From Gymnopus androsaceus JB14 (lineage: Eukaryota > Basidiomycota > Agaricomycetes > Agaricales > Omphalotaceae), in NCBI GenBank assembly GCA_009733575.1, contig ML769489.1, forward strand, positions 1 through 64,000: a stretch of DNA of 64,000 nucleotides, in the 5' to 3' direction. The position numbers and the translations under genes were made by a program. Positions 21,959 to 34,768 of the stretch are shown here, piece by piece; the stretch's first letter is position 1; the number at the start of each line of letters is the position of its first letter. A model generated the notes under the pieces. The model was not told the origin of the DNA. It did no database searches and saw only the letters and a program-made list of their open reading frames with translations.

Positions 21959-24533
21959 TATCCTCATCTTCACTCGCTCGTTTCCAATTCTGTTGTATCA
22001 ACGGTCATTTTTATCTGTCTTGCATGAAGTATATATAGTTACTACTGTGTATGTAGCAAAAAGTGTTATTTAATAAATATCAATCATAGATGTCGTCTTG
22101 AAACTTGTTATTTCTGGACCCAGGTTGAATGTCTTTTGTCTTTACATAAAGACAACCAAGAAAGGTGTTTTGATTTTTTGACGATCCGCGAACAGGGTTC
22201 GTATATATGTACGATTCACCGCCGACGGCCAAGAGCTGTATCAAGCATTGGCAGATAGTTTCTGCTCACGATGGGACGGACGATGGATACGAGATGTTTT
22301 TCGTCCTCAGGCTCTACACAAGTTCACAGTCAGTTCCGTTTCGCCATGTAGACCACGGAAAAGGTCCATACCCTAAGCCCTGCTCAACGTTTCTCATTAC
22401 CATTACAGTAACATTGAAATTGCCTTGAGGCCTAAATTCCACTTCCCGACCGCTCCCACAAATACACGGCACCTCCGATATCAGCCTTCTCTCATCATAG
22501 ATGGCTTCCTAGCATCATCACAGTACTGACTAACTACGTAGTACTAGTACATAACAGTGGCTGCAATTTACAAACCTGGATTTGGCTATGGGCTATGAAT
22601 CGGCGGAGTTTGTGTTTGAATCCTTCATGGCTGCAATGTCATTGTCAAGAAGACCAAGACCCAAGAAAAAATATATATAGAGTTACAACTACTAGCGACT
22701 AGCGTTTATGAAGAAGAACTTGGATCGTTTTCGACTGAGTCCGATGGTAATTCTGCGAGAGATGGAGGGTGTGAATAGTGAGACCTGAAGGCCCCGGTGA
22801 AGGGGTGATGCTCTAAGCGATTTCATTGAGAAAATGATACCCCAATGAGTTGCGAAGACAGTGTATTTGATGGTCGCGCGCGAGGGTTCCTAGTAGAGTA
22901 CTTACGGGATGAAGCAGCGCCAGTATTTCCCGTCATTGACTCAGTATTAGTGAACGGTTATCGGGTTTGACGCTGACTAGCAGGCTGTGATAATGACTCG
23001 GAGCAACTTGAGGACAGCGCCTCGTCCATAGCTTGCTGTTTCTAGGGCTGTTGCTAGATGAAGAAGGGAAAGGTTGTCTCCCAAATGCAGAATCTAAGAG
23101 CGAAGTCGAAGTAGAAGATGAAAGTTAAGAACCGAGTCGCGGTCACGTAGCACGTGCCCTTCGCGTCAATAAGCGCGCTTCTTTCTTTTTTTTTCTCAGC
23201 ATCTCCTAAGCTCCTTGTTATCACTTCATTCATCGTCTATGAAATTTTTATCCTGGAATATTGTCAAGGTTACTCTATCGGAAATCCATCCTTTTACACA
23301 AAACATAAACGAATGTTCAAACTTCTTTCTTCCGAGCTCAAACTCGAAATGAACCGCAAGATTTGCACGGTTTGATACTATGGACGATACAGAGCAGCGA
23401 TCGCCGGTTCAAATGAGCCCGAAGACTGAAACCTGCCAAAGCCTGCCAAAGTGACGCTTGACTGTCTCGATGATCAAATGATTAAACTCATCCAGACGAG
23501 TTGCGGACGCGCTTGGGACCTTGGGGTTGGTAAAACGCCGTGCACGTGCATGTGGCGGACAAGTCACGCAGCAATAAGCAGTGAGAAGAAGATTGAGGAG
23601 TACGAGCCAAGACGAACGGTCGAATCGTTGTGGCCAAACCCAGGATCCTGACTAGTCTCCAAGGACGTTCTCTCTTCCACTCTGGAGTTGGACAGCTACC
23701 AACCATGCTCCTATCTCGCCAGCTCCTTCACATCTTCTGCATATGCATTATATCTTTTCAATTACACGAGGACAAGGTATGTACTGGTATGTACCATTCC
23801 GAAATCATCAGCAAAACCTGTATTTTCGCTGGAGGTCTCCAGAGATCTCTGGAGCTTGACAGCTGTCAAAAAAACTGTCAATTTTCTCCAGAGATCTCCA
23901 GAGGTCTCTGGAATAGGGTACCTTGCTCCAGAGATGTCCCAAATGAATGGGTTTCCTCCAGTGAAAATACAGGTTTGCTGATGATTGTGTAACTGACGCT
24001 ATCGTTCTACACAGATAACTTATCTTGGAGGTGGATAAAGTCTGCTCACCAGTATGGCTACATATAAGCGTACTTATATCCACTTGCAGGCTTAACGATC
24101 TGTAGAACTCGGTAGTCCTTTACGAAAGACTCGGGGGGCTTAGTCTTGTCCAACAAAGTTACTTTTAGGTAAGAAACTTTAAAATCCGGTTTTTTCCATT
24201 TTCCATTTTCCATTGTTCATTGCTACAGGACCATTCTTCACTGGCACAAGCAAAGTACAACTTACAAGCTCAACTTCGAGCGTCCAGAGTGCCCGCAGCT
24301 CATGCCGACTTATCTTATCTTATCTTTAATATCGTGCGTAAATCACCCGGGCCGTCGGACATGAGTTACCTGATTGACTCTTGCACTGGTCTACATCTCT
24401 TTTACGCTGCGCAACACAACACTACACGCAAAACGCTGGGCGTCGTCTAGTGTTTTCACCAGAATCTGAAGGAAGAAGCTCGACTTTTGGCCCAGGCAGA
24501 CAGATACGAAAAAGCGTACCAATTATTATCAAT
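21959..24533. other. Intergenic stretch with one MITE-like element and no recognised gene
   Basis: This follows the bHLH gene and precedes the long Rho GEF copy. Apart from the inverted-repeat element at 23803-23986 I see only short unsupported frames and AT-rich tracts (for example ATATATAG near 22030 and 22675). Bases from about 24190 likely hold the promoter and 5' UTR of the Rho GEF. Confidence 0.5.
23803..23986. mobile_element. 184-bp MITE-like element with ~32-bp terminal inverted repeats
   Basis: The left end AATCATCAGCAAAACCTGTA..CGCTGGAGG is matched by the reverse complement of the right end (CCTCCAGTGAAAATACAGG..TGATGATT) with one deletion and one substitution. The interior is packed with palindromic CTCCAGAGATCTC/GGTCTCTGG motifs, so nearly the whole element can fold. 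No coding capacity. Target-site duplication is not clear. Confidence 0.7.
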
Positions 24534-27500
24534 ATGGCGCTCCACAGACCATCCTCACCAGTCGTCGTTGACCAAGACTTGCAGCAGCTGTACGACCAAG
24601 TCTGGGCTGGATTTGAGACGGAAGATACCCAGAGCCCAACTACGAGGAGTTTGGAGAGCGCAACAACGTATACTGCATCCCCATATTCAAACTCATTCCA
24701 TCCCAATTCCGCTGAACTCAGCGCGCGGCTCCCGAGAGATCGTCCAGGGCGAGGACATAGGGTACAGGAATCGGCAGACAGGGAAGACATATCGAGAATC
24801 TACAGTGTTTATGCTTCCGACGCCGGTAACAACGAGTACAGAAGCCCCACGCCAGTGAGCGCTTCCAGCTACCATCACCATCATCAGAGCAACGGCTCGT
24901 ACGATAACCACGATAGCCACTCTCTCTACACGATGTCCCCGATTTCCCCCGTTTCTTCTGCTGCAGCAACTTATGGAAGGAGCACAAGAAGTGCAAGTAC
25001 TCGTAGCAATGGAAGGGATATAAGTGGGAGTGAACGGAGGCTACCTTTACCTCCGACGCCGACCCAAGGTCATGTAAGCTCAACGAGCACCAGCTCAATC
25101 AACTCTACTTCCTCGTCTCGGAGACTTCCAGCAACCCCGCATCTGTTCCCGTCTCATCCGGCCATGAAAGGGAGAGGGTTTCGTTGGGCGTTGGTCTTCC
25201 TGCAAATCCACGTCCACATGCTAGTCCTTCGCCTACTCGAGACAGGAATGAGCGGGTAGGGAGACCGAGTCCTGTGGATGTCCCGGCGTATTTGACTGCG
25301 GATTATCTACCAACAGAAAGTGAGTTATAAATCGTATTGGTATTCATTCGCTATAAATATTTCATGACAGCACCTTCTCAACCTCGGCCACGGAAACGTT
25401 CACCATCTCCGTACCAGGAAAATCGCGGGGTCCAAGTCATCAATGGAAACCGCGCATCTCCTTCGCTCGTTGTAGCTCCTCTCCCGCCTTCAGGTTTACC
25501 CCCGTCACCGTCACCTCGTACGACATCCTATGGTGACGTTCCAAAAAGTAGGTCGGAGATGAACCGATGGAACTCAACCGTTTCCACATTTTCCACTACT
25601 TCGACCATTATCAACGGCGTCAATGCCCAGGGCCATCCAATCGTCCCTCCGCCTCCTCCATTGCCATCCCGAGCGTCCCAGCAATCGTATTCTATGCCCG
25701 ATCCTGATCCTTATTATGATGCTGGTGGACCCTCGACGATCGTCCGCCGGCCAACGGACATACTGAAGGATTTGCGAGGTATGAGGGATGATGAAAGTGA
25801 ACATTTTAACGTTGAGGTTGTTGATGATGGTCCATCTTACGACTACGACGAATTCCAACGAGCCGATGAAGCCTCTTCTTCTTCCGCTCGCCGTCGACGC
25901 AATCAACGCAGCCATCGAGACTGGACTTGGGAGTATTCATCAGACAACCCAGATGAACACAATTATTATTCATCGGATGAATTTGTCAACTTTAGTTTGT
26001 TATCCCACTTGGCGGTGCAGCTGAGGGACAAGGTTCCAAGGGAGGTGCATATGAAGGGGGGTATACAGTACGAGAGGGCGTTTACAGGGAAAGATGTCGT
26101 CGACACTATTCAATCTCTGATCAAAAGACACCTCTTGCTCAACCATTCACTCAATCTCACACCTTCTTCATCCTACCCGTCGACTGCGATTGACAGAAAG
26201 GCAGCGTTACATGTCGCTCGGTCACTACAAACCCAGCTGCTGTTTTACGAGGTCGAAGGCGGAGGAAGAGAACTGTGTGATGGCGTCGACGACGTGTATA
26301 TGTTCTCGGACGATTCTGCCTATTGTACCAATGGGAATAGCAGTAGCAGTGGCTTTTTTCCAACATCAGCGGAGCTGCCATTGCCTACGGCTGTAGTAAC
26401 GATGCTCACAAGGTGTTATGTCCCTACTTGTGTTGACGATAAACCGTGTTATGCATGGGATTGTCCTAAGCGGGGCCACTCGTTACACAAGATGCTTGCT
26501 ACTCCATTATCGCGCATCAACAACAACTCTTCCTCGTCCTTTGCGAAACCTCCTGCTCCCTATCCGTCCAAGGCTATGTCCCCTCCAGTCAAACCCACTT
26601 TCCCTGCTGCTGCTTATTCAAACTCTTCGTTCTCATCGAATCCACGTTCTTCTGGGTCTTCTACTCAATCGAGTCTATCGAGAAAACTCACCAGATCTGC
26701 TACTGATGACAAGAAACCGTGGAAGGAGACGGTACCGGTGGAAGTGTCTAAGTAGGATCCCCGAAGGCGAAGTCCGAAGGCAAGAGTAAGTGATACTTAC
26801 CCTAATTTCTCTTATAATTCTTTCTGACGCTGATCTTCAGCATCATCCACGAGCTAATTGCAAAGGAGACGGCATACCTGGCAGATCTGGTTTCGCTCGA
26901 AACAGAGCTAATGGGTCCGTTGGTGGAGTGGCTCGTCGAGCGCTCTGGTGCTTCTGGGACGATGACAGACGGTGGTGGTGCATCCTCATCTTCTCCTCCG
27001 TCTACTCCATACGCTACCGGTTTCGACTTATCGCGGACCTCATCCTCATCTGCACCAGCGTCATGTCCCCCGATCCTCTCCTTCGCTCCTACCATCCAAC
27101 ATCTACTCCCTCTTCTCTCATCCCTAATCACATCGCAAACACGTCTGTCCGAGGCTCTCCGTGTCCGAGCGCGGGAGTCGCAGTACTGGAATTATCGAAC
27201 GGATTGGTGATATTTATCTGGAAAAGGCTTCCGGAGAATGGAGAGCGGGTTGGGGTAATGGATGGGTCCAGGGCCAAGGCTTTGTTGGCATTGGAGGCAG
27301 ATCAGAGACCGGTGGGTGGACTGGTAAGACGGGATATGATGAGTGGGTAGCAGTTTGGAGTACATGTGGTTTGGGTGGTATCAGTGTGTTTAACAACAAG
27401 GCTGGGGATGGAGGATGGGGAAATGAGGATTGGAAGAAAATTGTGGCTGACCAGGAGAGCCGTCGAGCGAATGGGGAAGAGCCCGACGCAGGAGGCACTC

Positions 27501-30500
27501 TTCCCGCGATTGATTTGAAGAGGTTCACCGATCTCCTTGCACTTCCGGCGATGCATCTTCAATCATACCCTGCTCTACTTTCTACCATCCTTGCAGAAAG
27601 CACTTCTGCGAACACTGTTTCGTCATCAGCATCTTCTTCTATGACGAATTCAACCAACCCGAAAGCGAACAAGAAGCGCGGCGGGAAAGAGGTGGAGAGC
27701 GAGGAAAATCCCGGATGCGTCGTATTTGAGGGAGGCTATTCGAGCAATGAGAGCGCTGTGGGGTATGGGAAAGTGAAGACGTTCCAATTGAGTATGAATG
27801 TTGGTGCGAATGGGATTAATGGGTCTAGAGGAGGAATGGGAGAACCAGCGATCAAGTGGGAATGGTTTGATTTGGTTTCCGAGGAGGAGAGGAAGGAAAT
27901 TGGGAAGGCGGAGATTAAGAGGCAGGCGTAAGTGTTTTTCTTCTGCTGTTTGACTGCTCTGTAACATTGATGCTATGCAGGATTATATTCGAGCTCATCA
28001 AAGGTGAACTGGGGTATGTGAAGGATCTGGAGAATGTGGAACAGGTACGATTATTCTTCCTTCTCTCAACTCCCACTAAACCCATACTTTCCAGATGTAC
28101 ATAACACCACTGTTAAACTCTTCCACAACCTCAACGACCCATCATCCCTCCCGCTCAAGTGAACCAATTCATCACATCCGTCTTCGGTAATATCCACGAC
28201 TTGCACACTCACCATCTCGGCCTCCTTCAAGCACTCTTCCGAATCCAATACGATGAACATCCTACCCTCCGATCTATATCTGCGCCTATCCTCGATGCCG
28301 CACTCAACTGGCGAGAAGCCTACATGGAGTACATCCCAAACTATCCCATAGCCGCGTACCTCATCGATTCTCAAATGCGTTTAAATCCTGCTTTCAAGGA
28401 TTTTGTCCAAAAGTGCACGAGGCATCCGGATTCGCATAGGTTGGATATGAAGAACTTCATTAATCGGCCAATTCCAAGGTTGCTGAGGTATGAGCTGCTG
28501 CTCAAGGGGATCCTGGAAGAAACTCCTGCAGGGCCGGTGAATGGACATGCTAGTTCTAGTCGCCAAAGTGCTTCCTCCTCTCGCGGTGCGAATGTCGCAG
28601 AACATGAAGACCGGACGGCCATACCGCAGGTCCTCGATGTTATTCGTCGCCTAGGTAAAGACACTGAGCCAGGGGTCGTCAGTGCAAAGAGCAAGGTCGA
28701 ATTGTGGCGCTACAACGAGGGTTTGGTGTTTAAACAGGGAGAGTGGATCGATATGGATCTGTTGGACCCCAGCAGAAGTATGATTCATTCAGGCAAGCTG
28801 TTGAGACAGACAGATGGCTTGGAGTGGAGTGGGTGGACGGAGCTGTACGTGTTGCTCTTTGATAATTATCGTGAGTTTTTCCGTTTTTCGACGCTACCAT
28901 CACTGGCTGACCGTTCCAATAGTGGTCCTCACCAAACCCAAGGAGCGAGATGATGGGACGAAATATCACGTCAACCGTAGAGTGAGTATGGCTTACTTTT
29001 ACTACCTCCATTGCTAAGCTCTTATTTCTTCTAGCCAATACCTCTAGACCTTTTGACGATTGACAGTCTTACTGAACCTCCAGTTCAGCGAAGTACTGGT
29101 CCCGGACTTTTAAGGGGTCTACGTTCACAAGGAGGAGGATCGGCTGGCCAAGGGCAAGCAGCAGGCCATGAAGTATCTAATAGCGTCTCAAACGACCTCC
29201 TTGCTTCACCTGATAACAACACTCCCGTCGATTCACCCTCGGACTCCGCTTCCTCCCGCCTCGTCTACCCGATAACACTATACCATCTCGGCCGCACCAC
29301 ACCTCAAACATCTTCTGCCTTCCCAACTACCGCATTAACTACTCCTTCCGCTTCTAGTTCATCTAGATCTCAACAAAAGCCCCCGCCAAATATTATCCTC
29401 TACGCGGAATCGGCTGCTGCACGCGCAGAGTGGGGAGCCAAGTTACAAGATGCTCTAGGCATACGCCGGGTTGTACAGGAGAGCAATAAGGTGTTTGAAG
29501 TGGAGATATTGAGCGGAGATACGTTCTTATCTCCCGCTGGCGTTGACGGGGCCAGCGGGGGAGCAGGTGGAGGCGTGTTGGGTGGCTGGAGTCAGGATGG
29601 AACGATTACAGGCAAAGTTACATGTTCTGTTCCCTTCAGTGAGTGTTTACCCTGGATAATATTCCCATTGACTAATCTATTCGACTTAGACACCGCGGAT
29701 GGGAGAGGTTTGGTTGCTGTTGGGTGTGCCGAGGGCGTTTGGATTGGGTTTAGACATGATCCAAAGTGTAAGTTACTGTCGCGCAGTTGGATGTTTTCAC
29801 TGATGATTTTATAGCTATGCGACGGGTTCTCCATCTTAAACTCGTCACACAATGTGCGATGTTGGAAGACTATGGGATATTCCTGGTGTTGGCGGACAAG
29901 GTTTGTGATGTAGTTCGAGTGTCCTCAGAGTGATACTAATCATCCAATTCAACAGTCGCTATTTGCATACCATATCGAAGCCCTCGTTCCTTCCTCACCA
30001 TCGGCCAACGCTTCCTCGCAGGTTCCACAAAAGCTCAATGGTAGCAAGGACGTGCATTTCTTTACTGTCGGAACATTACATGGGAGAACGCTTGTCATTT
30101 ATATGAAAAAGAGAGGGGTAAGCGTGCAACCACTCAACTTTTCGCCACTTGACTCATTCCATCCCTCCACCAGCTTGATAGCATTTTCCGTGTCCTTGAA
30201 CCGGTCAGTGAAAAGATCAACGAGCGGGCCAAGGCACCCTCTGGGCTTGCCTCGAGGCTGTTTGTCCGATCTCCCAGGTCCGAGTGGTTCAAGATCTATA
30301 GGGTATGCTAAATTTGGACATCTTCGTGGACCATTGTTGAATGTGCTTTTTAGGATTTCTTCCTACCGTCAGAGTCATACGACCTCATCTTCTTGAAAGC
30401 AACGATTGCGATCTTGTGTTCCAAAGGTTTCGAAATCATGAATCTGAATGAGTATGTATCATTCTTCCACTATTATCATTCTTCCTAACGACGTTCATCA

Positions 30501-31299
30501 CGATTCAGCTTCAAGAGTGTAACAATCCCAGGATTGCAAAGAGATGAGCCCAGATCAGCATACCTTGCCAAACGCTGCGAGTCATGTCGTCCGCTGGGGA
30601 TGTTCAAGTCAGGGGAGGATGAATTCCTGCTGTGTTACACTGGTACGCGGTCATTTGGCAGTCTTAATCCCTGTTCTAATTTTCTTTGTTTCCAGAATTT
30701 GGAGTTTATGTTGACAAACATGGTGACCCCAATCGCGCCGCGGGAACAATCGAGTGGGAAGGTACTGCAGAACGCGTCGCTTTGCACGCACCCTATGTAC
30801 TCCTTTTCGACTCTCGTTTCATCGAAGTCCGCCATCTGGAGACTGGACGTCTAGCGCAAATTATTCCCGGAAATGATATCCGCTGTACCTGGGATGGGCG
30901 AGGCATTAGTTCCCTCAATGCTTCTTCACCGTCCGCGCAGACCATGTCATTCGCTGACGGCCGAGATGAGCCCCTCAACCAAGATGCTCAGGTACACGCT
31001 GTCATGAATGCCCCCGAGGTTGTAGGCGGACCGAGATCTCGCGCTGTTGTTCAGCAATTATTTGAGCTTCTCCCTACAGTTCCGCTCTTCCTCCCCGAGT
31101 CACTACCGGAGGTTGTGGGCAACAACTCTAACAGTTCTGGAAGCTACTCGGGCGGAGCGTCCGCATATTCTGGTTCTGGTTCGGGTTCGGCTCGGGTTCT
31201 GGCGTTGCAGGACCATCAGGCTCGCGACTGTCCGTTTCGCAATATTCGAATGCCCCATCACCTCCGCAACTCAGAAACTCGCCGTCGTGGAGGTCATGA
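24534..31299 (+). CDS. Long Rho GEF copy 2: DEP - DH-like - DH - PH - CNH, with several apparent frameshifts
   Basis: ATG at 24534 (MALHRPSSPVVVDQDLQQL). Order: Ser/Pro-rich N-terminus; intron 25320-25370; DEP domain around 25990-26320 (FVNFSLLSHLAVQLRDKVPR, FTGKDVVDTI, ALHVARSLQTQLLFYEVE); intron 26786-26840; a divergent DH-like module (IIHELIAKETAYLADLV); a second, canonical DH (QAIIFELIKGELGYVKDLE, RPIPRLLRYELLLKGILEE); a PH region with a Ser-rich insertion; CNH domain with many small exons to about 31080; Ser/Gly tail whose expected frame ends RNSPSWRS at 31297-31299. This is the Rom2-type Rho1 activator of cell-wall integrity signalling. Frame breaks: near 25160; an extra C near 26747 (GTGTCTAAG, where copy 1 has GTGTTAAG); an extra T near 27185; an extra A near 28134; and within the tail near 31180. 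It is either a decaying gene or mis-assembled. Confidence 0.75.
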
Positions 31300-31602
31300 T
31301 GATCGTGATCTAATACCTTTTGTATCTATCTTAAAAATTGTAGACGTATAATGCACATAGTACCATACCTGGACGGACTGTACGTACTTTGTAATACTTG
31401 CTTCGATTGAATTCATTTATTTCATGCTTGTTGCGATATACCTTCATGCAAGCGTTCGAATCCAGTGTGGTATATACAAAGAAGGCTACAAGTGCTACAG
31501 TCCGACGTCTGAAGAAGCAGAAAACAGGCAAATCATGTCATTACTGTAGAACTAATCGAAAAGAAGGTCATATATATATTAAATGTAAAAGTGTCCCATA
31601 GT
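31300..31602. other. Convergent intergenic spacer
   Basis: This separates the 3' end of the Rho GEF (+) from the 3' end of glyoxal oxidase (-). AATA/ATATAT-rich sequence fits 3' UTRs of both. No gene seen. Confidence 0.5.
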
Positions 31603-34125
31603 CTAAAATCTTCGCCGTCCATAATCCGGCGTAGTTGTACTCAACCGCGAATCTGAAGCATACGGATCAACATCCATGCTCATTCCATTCTCTCTTCTAG
31701 GCACGTCGTGGTACGGCGACGTCGGTGCAGTCAATGCAACGTTACTCTGGTTCCACTCGGAACTCGTATTATATTCCTGATGATAATACGGGTCAGCAGT
31801 CAAGCCTTCTTTAGCACCAGCTGCTGCGCCTGCTCCCGCCGCAACACCACCATATCGAATGTTGTAATTTCCGACGACTGGCGATTTCGCATCTCCCATC
31901 GCGTAGGTGTTGGGAGCACGGTTCGCAGCACGCCGACGCCGAGAAACACAAATGCCAATAAGCGCACCAAGTACACCGAGAACTACGAGACCGCCGACAA
32001 CGCTACCTATGATGACACCAGTATGTGATGATGAGCTTGCGCTGTTGTCGGATGAAGAAGAAGTGTTGGTGCCGCTGCCAGAGGCGTTTGAGGAGGCGAG
32101 TACGCTAGCCGGGAGCTCGCTAGCGGAAGAAAGGGGTTGCGTCTCGACACTTCCAGTTCCAACAATGACAAAAGAGCCGTTGGAAGGAATCCCGTTGACG
32201 ACGACGAACACCATGGCGGGTCCAGGTTGGAAGAGGTTGGCATTGGGAGGCATCTGGGAGGCATGCATGGTGATAGTGCCGTTATCATTTACCGTGTAAG
32301 TGGTGTTGAGCTGAAGATAACGCTGCCCCATGTTCATGGCGTGTGTTGTCCATCCAGGACGAATAACCACTACAGTCGTGTTGGCAGCCGCATCGTTGGC
32401 GGGACCAGAATATGATGACGGAGGTATGGCTATGTCAAAGTATGAGCCACCATATGAAAGAGTGGTAGGTATACCGGTAGGGACAGGACGAGTGCTGGAA
32501 GAAAAGTAGGATGGATAAAAGATTTCCGCCTCGTAAGTTGTGGGGAAGAATGTTGTAGTGTTCACATCGACATTAGGGTTTGAGCCAGCGATAAGGACAG
32601 AAGCATCCGGGAGAAGGATGGCAGAGGAGTGATATAGACGGGGAAGACTAGCTGCTTCGAGTCCGGCGTTCGACCAACGGCTACCGGAGTTGGCATCAGG
32701 ATCGTAAATGGCAGGTGTTAAAACTGGAGCTGCAGCCAACGACATCCCGTAGGGCATCTGGCCGTACTCCAAAGTCGTGTCAGTGTTTTCCGAGTATCCT
32801 GCAGTGCCATTCTCTCCTCCGTTGACGATTAGCAGCTTGCCGTTGGGTAAGATGATGAATTGGCCCATGGTACGAGGTTCAAGCATGTCATCGTCCTGAA
32901 CGTACGCGGGCGTGGAGCCATCGGTAGGTTCAGGAGTAAGACGCTGACAGTCAGCAGAGGCAGGATAATAGAATGTGTCGATAACAGGCCACGAGTAATT
33001 CCCCCACTGTGAGTCAGTCATGTTTGAACCACCACAGAAGAGTACGGTGGGTGTATAGTTGTTGGCTGGAGTCAAAGGAAGCATGGCAACAGCACCAGAG
33101 GCAGGATATACACGGACGACTTCTCCAGGCATGTCGGGAAGGTCGGTCTCCGTGTTGGTTTCAGGATCCCAGAGCACTGCGAAAAGAAAAAAAATTATAG
33201 AGAGAAAAATCAAAATATTTGGATAACTCACTCGTCGAGTAGTTGGCCTGAACAAGCATTTGTCCGTCAGGCATGAGATATGTGTGGGCATACGCGTTCA
33301 AACCCGAAGTTTTTATCATGAAATTCATGACAGTAGCAGTGCGACCATTGGCAGGATAAAACTCGTACGTGGGTTCTGCAGCACCACCTTCGTACTCGGG
33401 GTCAGTGTTAGGGTAGTTCCTGTTGATATAACCTCCGTTGACGAAACCTCCAATGAGCACAACGGTACCATCAGCAAGAGCCTCGGCAGCAGAGTACCAT
33501 CGTTCTTTCTGCATAGCGAGAACAGAAGGGTTGTCGAACCATGCGCATTCCGCTGAGGTGAAGTCGTCACCGTCAGTGCACGGATTGAGAATACGGATCG
33601 CATTTCGGCCGTCGTAGTCCTGGTACGTCATATCGAAGGTAGCAGCGGTTCCTCCGTCCGTAGTGTTCGAACCGATGTTTCCTCCAACACCGACGGCGCC
33701 ATTGCCGCCAAAAGTCGCGTATGAGCCATTAGGTAGATGCATTCCGGATGCACAGAACACGTTAGTCACGACTTCCATCGCAAATGAGGTATGTGTGTTC
33801 ATATCCCTAAAAAGATATATTAGACGACGATTGAATAAATTTTCGGCGAAAACTGACCAGACAGCACCCCATGCTGGATGGCCATTAATCTGAGCAGCAT
33901 TTCCTTCTGCTTTGTCGAGGATGTAGACTTTTTCCGAATTTCCGACAAACATCTAGAAAAACTTGATCGATAAACCAACTTTGTACGAAAGTTTAGACTC
34001 ACCATCATTGCGCTAACAGTTGTATTTCCACCGCTAACAACTGAACCAGCTGTAACTGCTCGTGCAGGTGAAATGTTTGTTGCCAGCCAGGCGGCGATAG
34101 CAACCAGTGGCGGTAGAGGAATCAT
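31603..34125 (-). CDS. Membrane-anchored glyoxal oxidase (copper radical oxidase, AA5_1 type)
   Basis: Exons 34125-34003, 33952-33858, 33806-33232 and 33176-31603 sum to 788 aa, all in frame. A signal peptide (MIPLPPLVAIAAWLATNISP) starts the protein. Kelch-type glyoxal oxidase N-domain: FCASGMHLPNG holds the cysteine and RWYSAAEALADG the tyrosine expected to form the Cys-Tyr cofactor; SLPRLYHSSAILLPD gives the second Tyr-His copper ligands; GWTTHAMNMGQRY in the C-terminal DUF1929-type domain gives the last histidine. A Ser-rich linker, one transmembrane helix (VIIGSVVGGLVVLGVLGALI) followed by RRRR, and a ~115-residue cytoplasmic Gly/Tyr tail follow. The family oxidises aldehydes such as glyoxal and makes extracellular H2O2. 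The membrane anchor resembles filamentous-growth-linked forms rather than soluble ligninolytic ones (inference). Confidence 0.93.
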
Positions 34126-34768
34126 TGCTTAAAGAGGCCCCAAGTCTTGGAGAATTAAAAGTTTATAAGGAATGAACAAGAGCCGTGGAACAAGAGGGGG
34201 TAGATGGTAGTAAGGAGGAAGTTATGCTCGCTCGCCGTTGCTCACCATGTGCTTGTGAGGAAAAAGCTTTATTTAGACCTTGATCGACATTTCAACACTG
34301 CTCCAATACGATCATTTGATCCGGCCTAGCCGCTCTCTGTAATCACTTTATTCCGGAATGAATCGTAAGTACGAAGTGGTCTCGCTCTAGATGTAAATAG
34401 ACCCTTGGTTCCAAAAAAAAATGGTTGCTTTGAAACGAATTGAGTTGATGGCATGTTGAATACCTGCAAAGTAAGCATTGATCGATAATTTTAGCTGTAC
34501 TTTCAAAGTCGTAAAGGTAAATATAGACAGGCTATGATGTTCACTAAAATTTTCAAGCCAAAATGAACCTCGTTGCAACTAGTTGGAAAGATTTTTTTCG
34601 CTACAGCCGCATCACTGTGCGGTGACCGACCAATTCGCCGCCTGAGCATTCAGGGGCTGATAACCGACGCAACGGTCTAGACGTCGTCGAGACGCAACAT
34701 TTCCAAGTAAACATCAACATTTGCTAGCTCTAGTATTCATCCAGCTCAGTCCAGTCTTGCGGTAACAG
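34126..34768. other. Intergenic: promoter side of glyoxal oxidase
   Basis: This lies upstream of the glyoxal oxidase start and downstream of the MFS gene. A poly-A tract is at 34414-34422. No gene or defined motif seen. Confidence 0.45.

Noticed and set aside
23500..24000. CRISPR-like array from the CCAGAGATCTC repeats
   Set aside because: The repeats are palindromic, irregularly spaced and bounded by inverted ends. The host is eukaryotic, so this is a MITE-like element.
24220..24450. Small plus-strand gene just upstream of the Rho GEF
   Set aside because: It overlaps the likely 5' UTR, has no recognisable domain and no supporting splice pattern.
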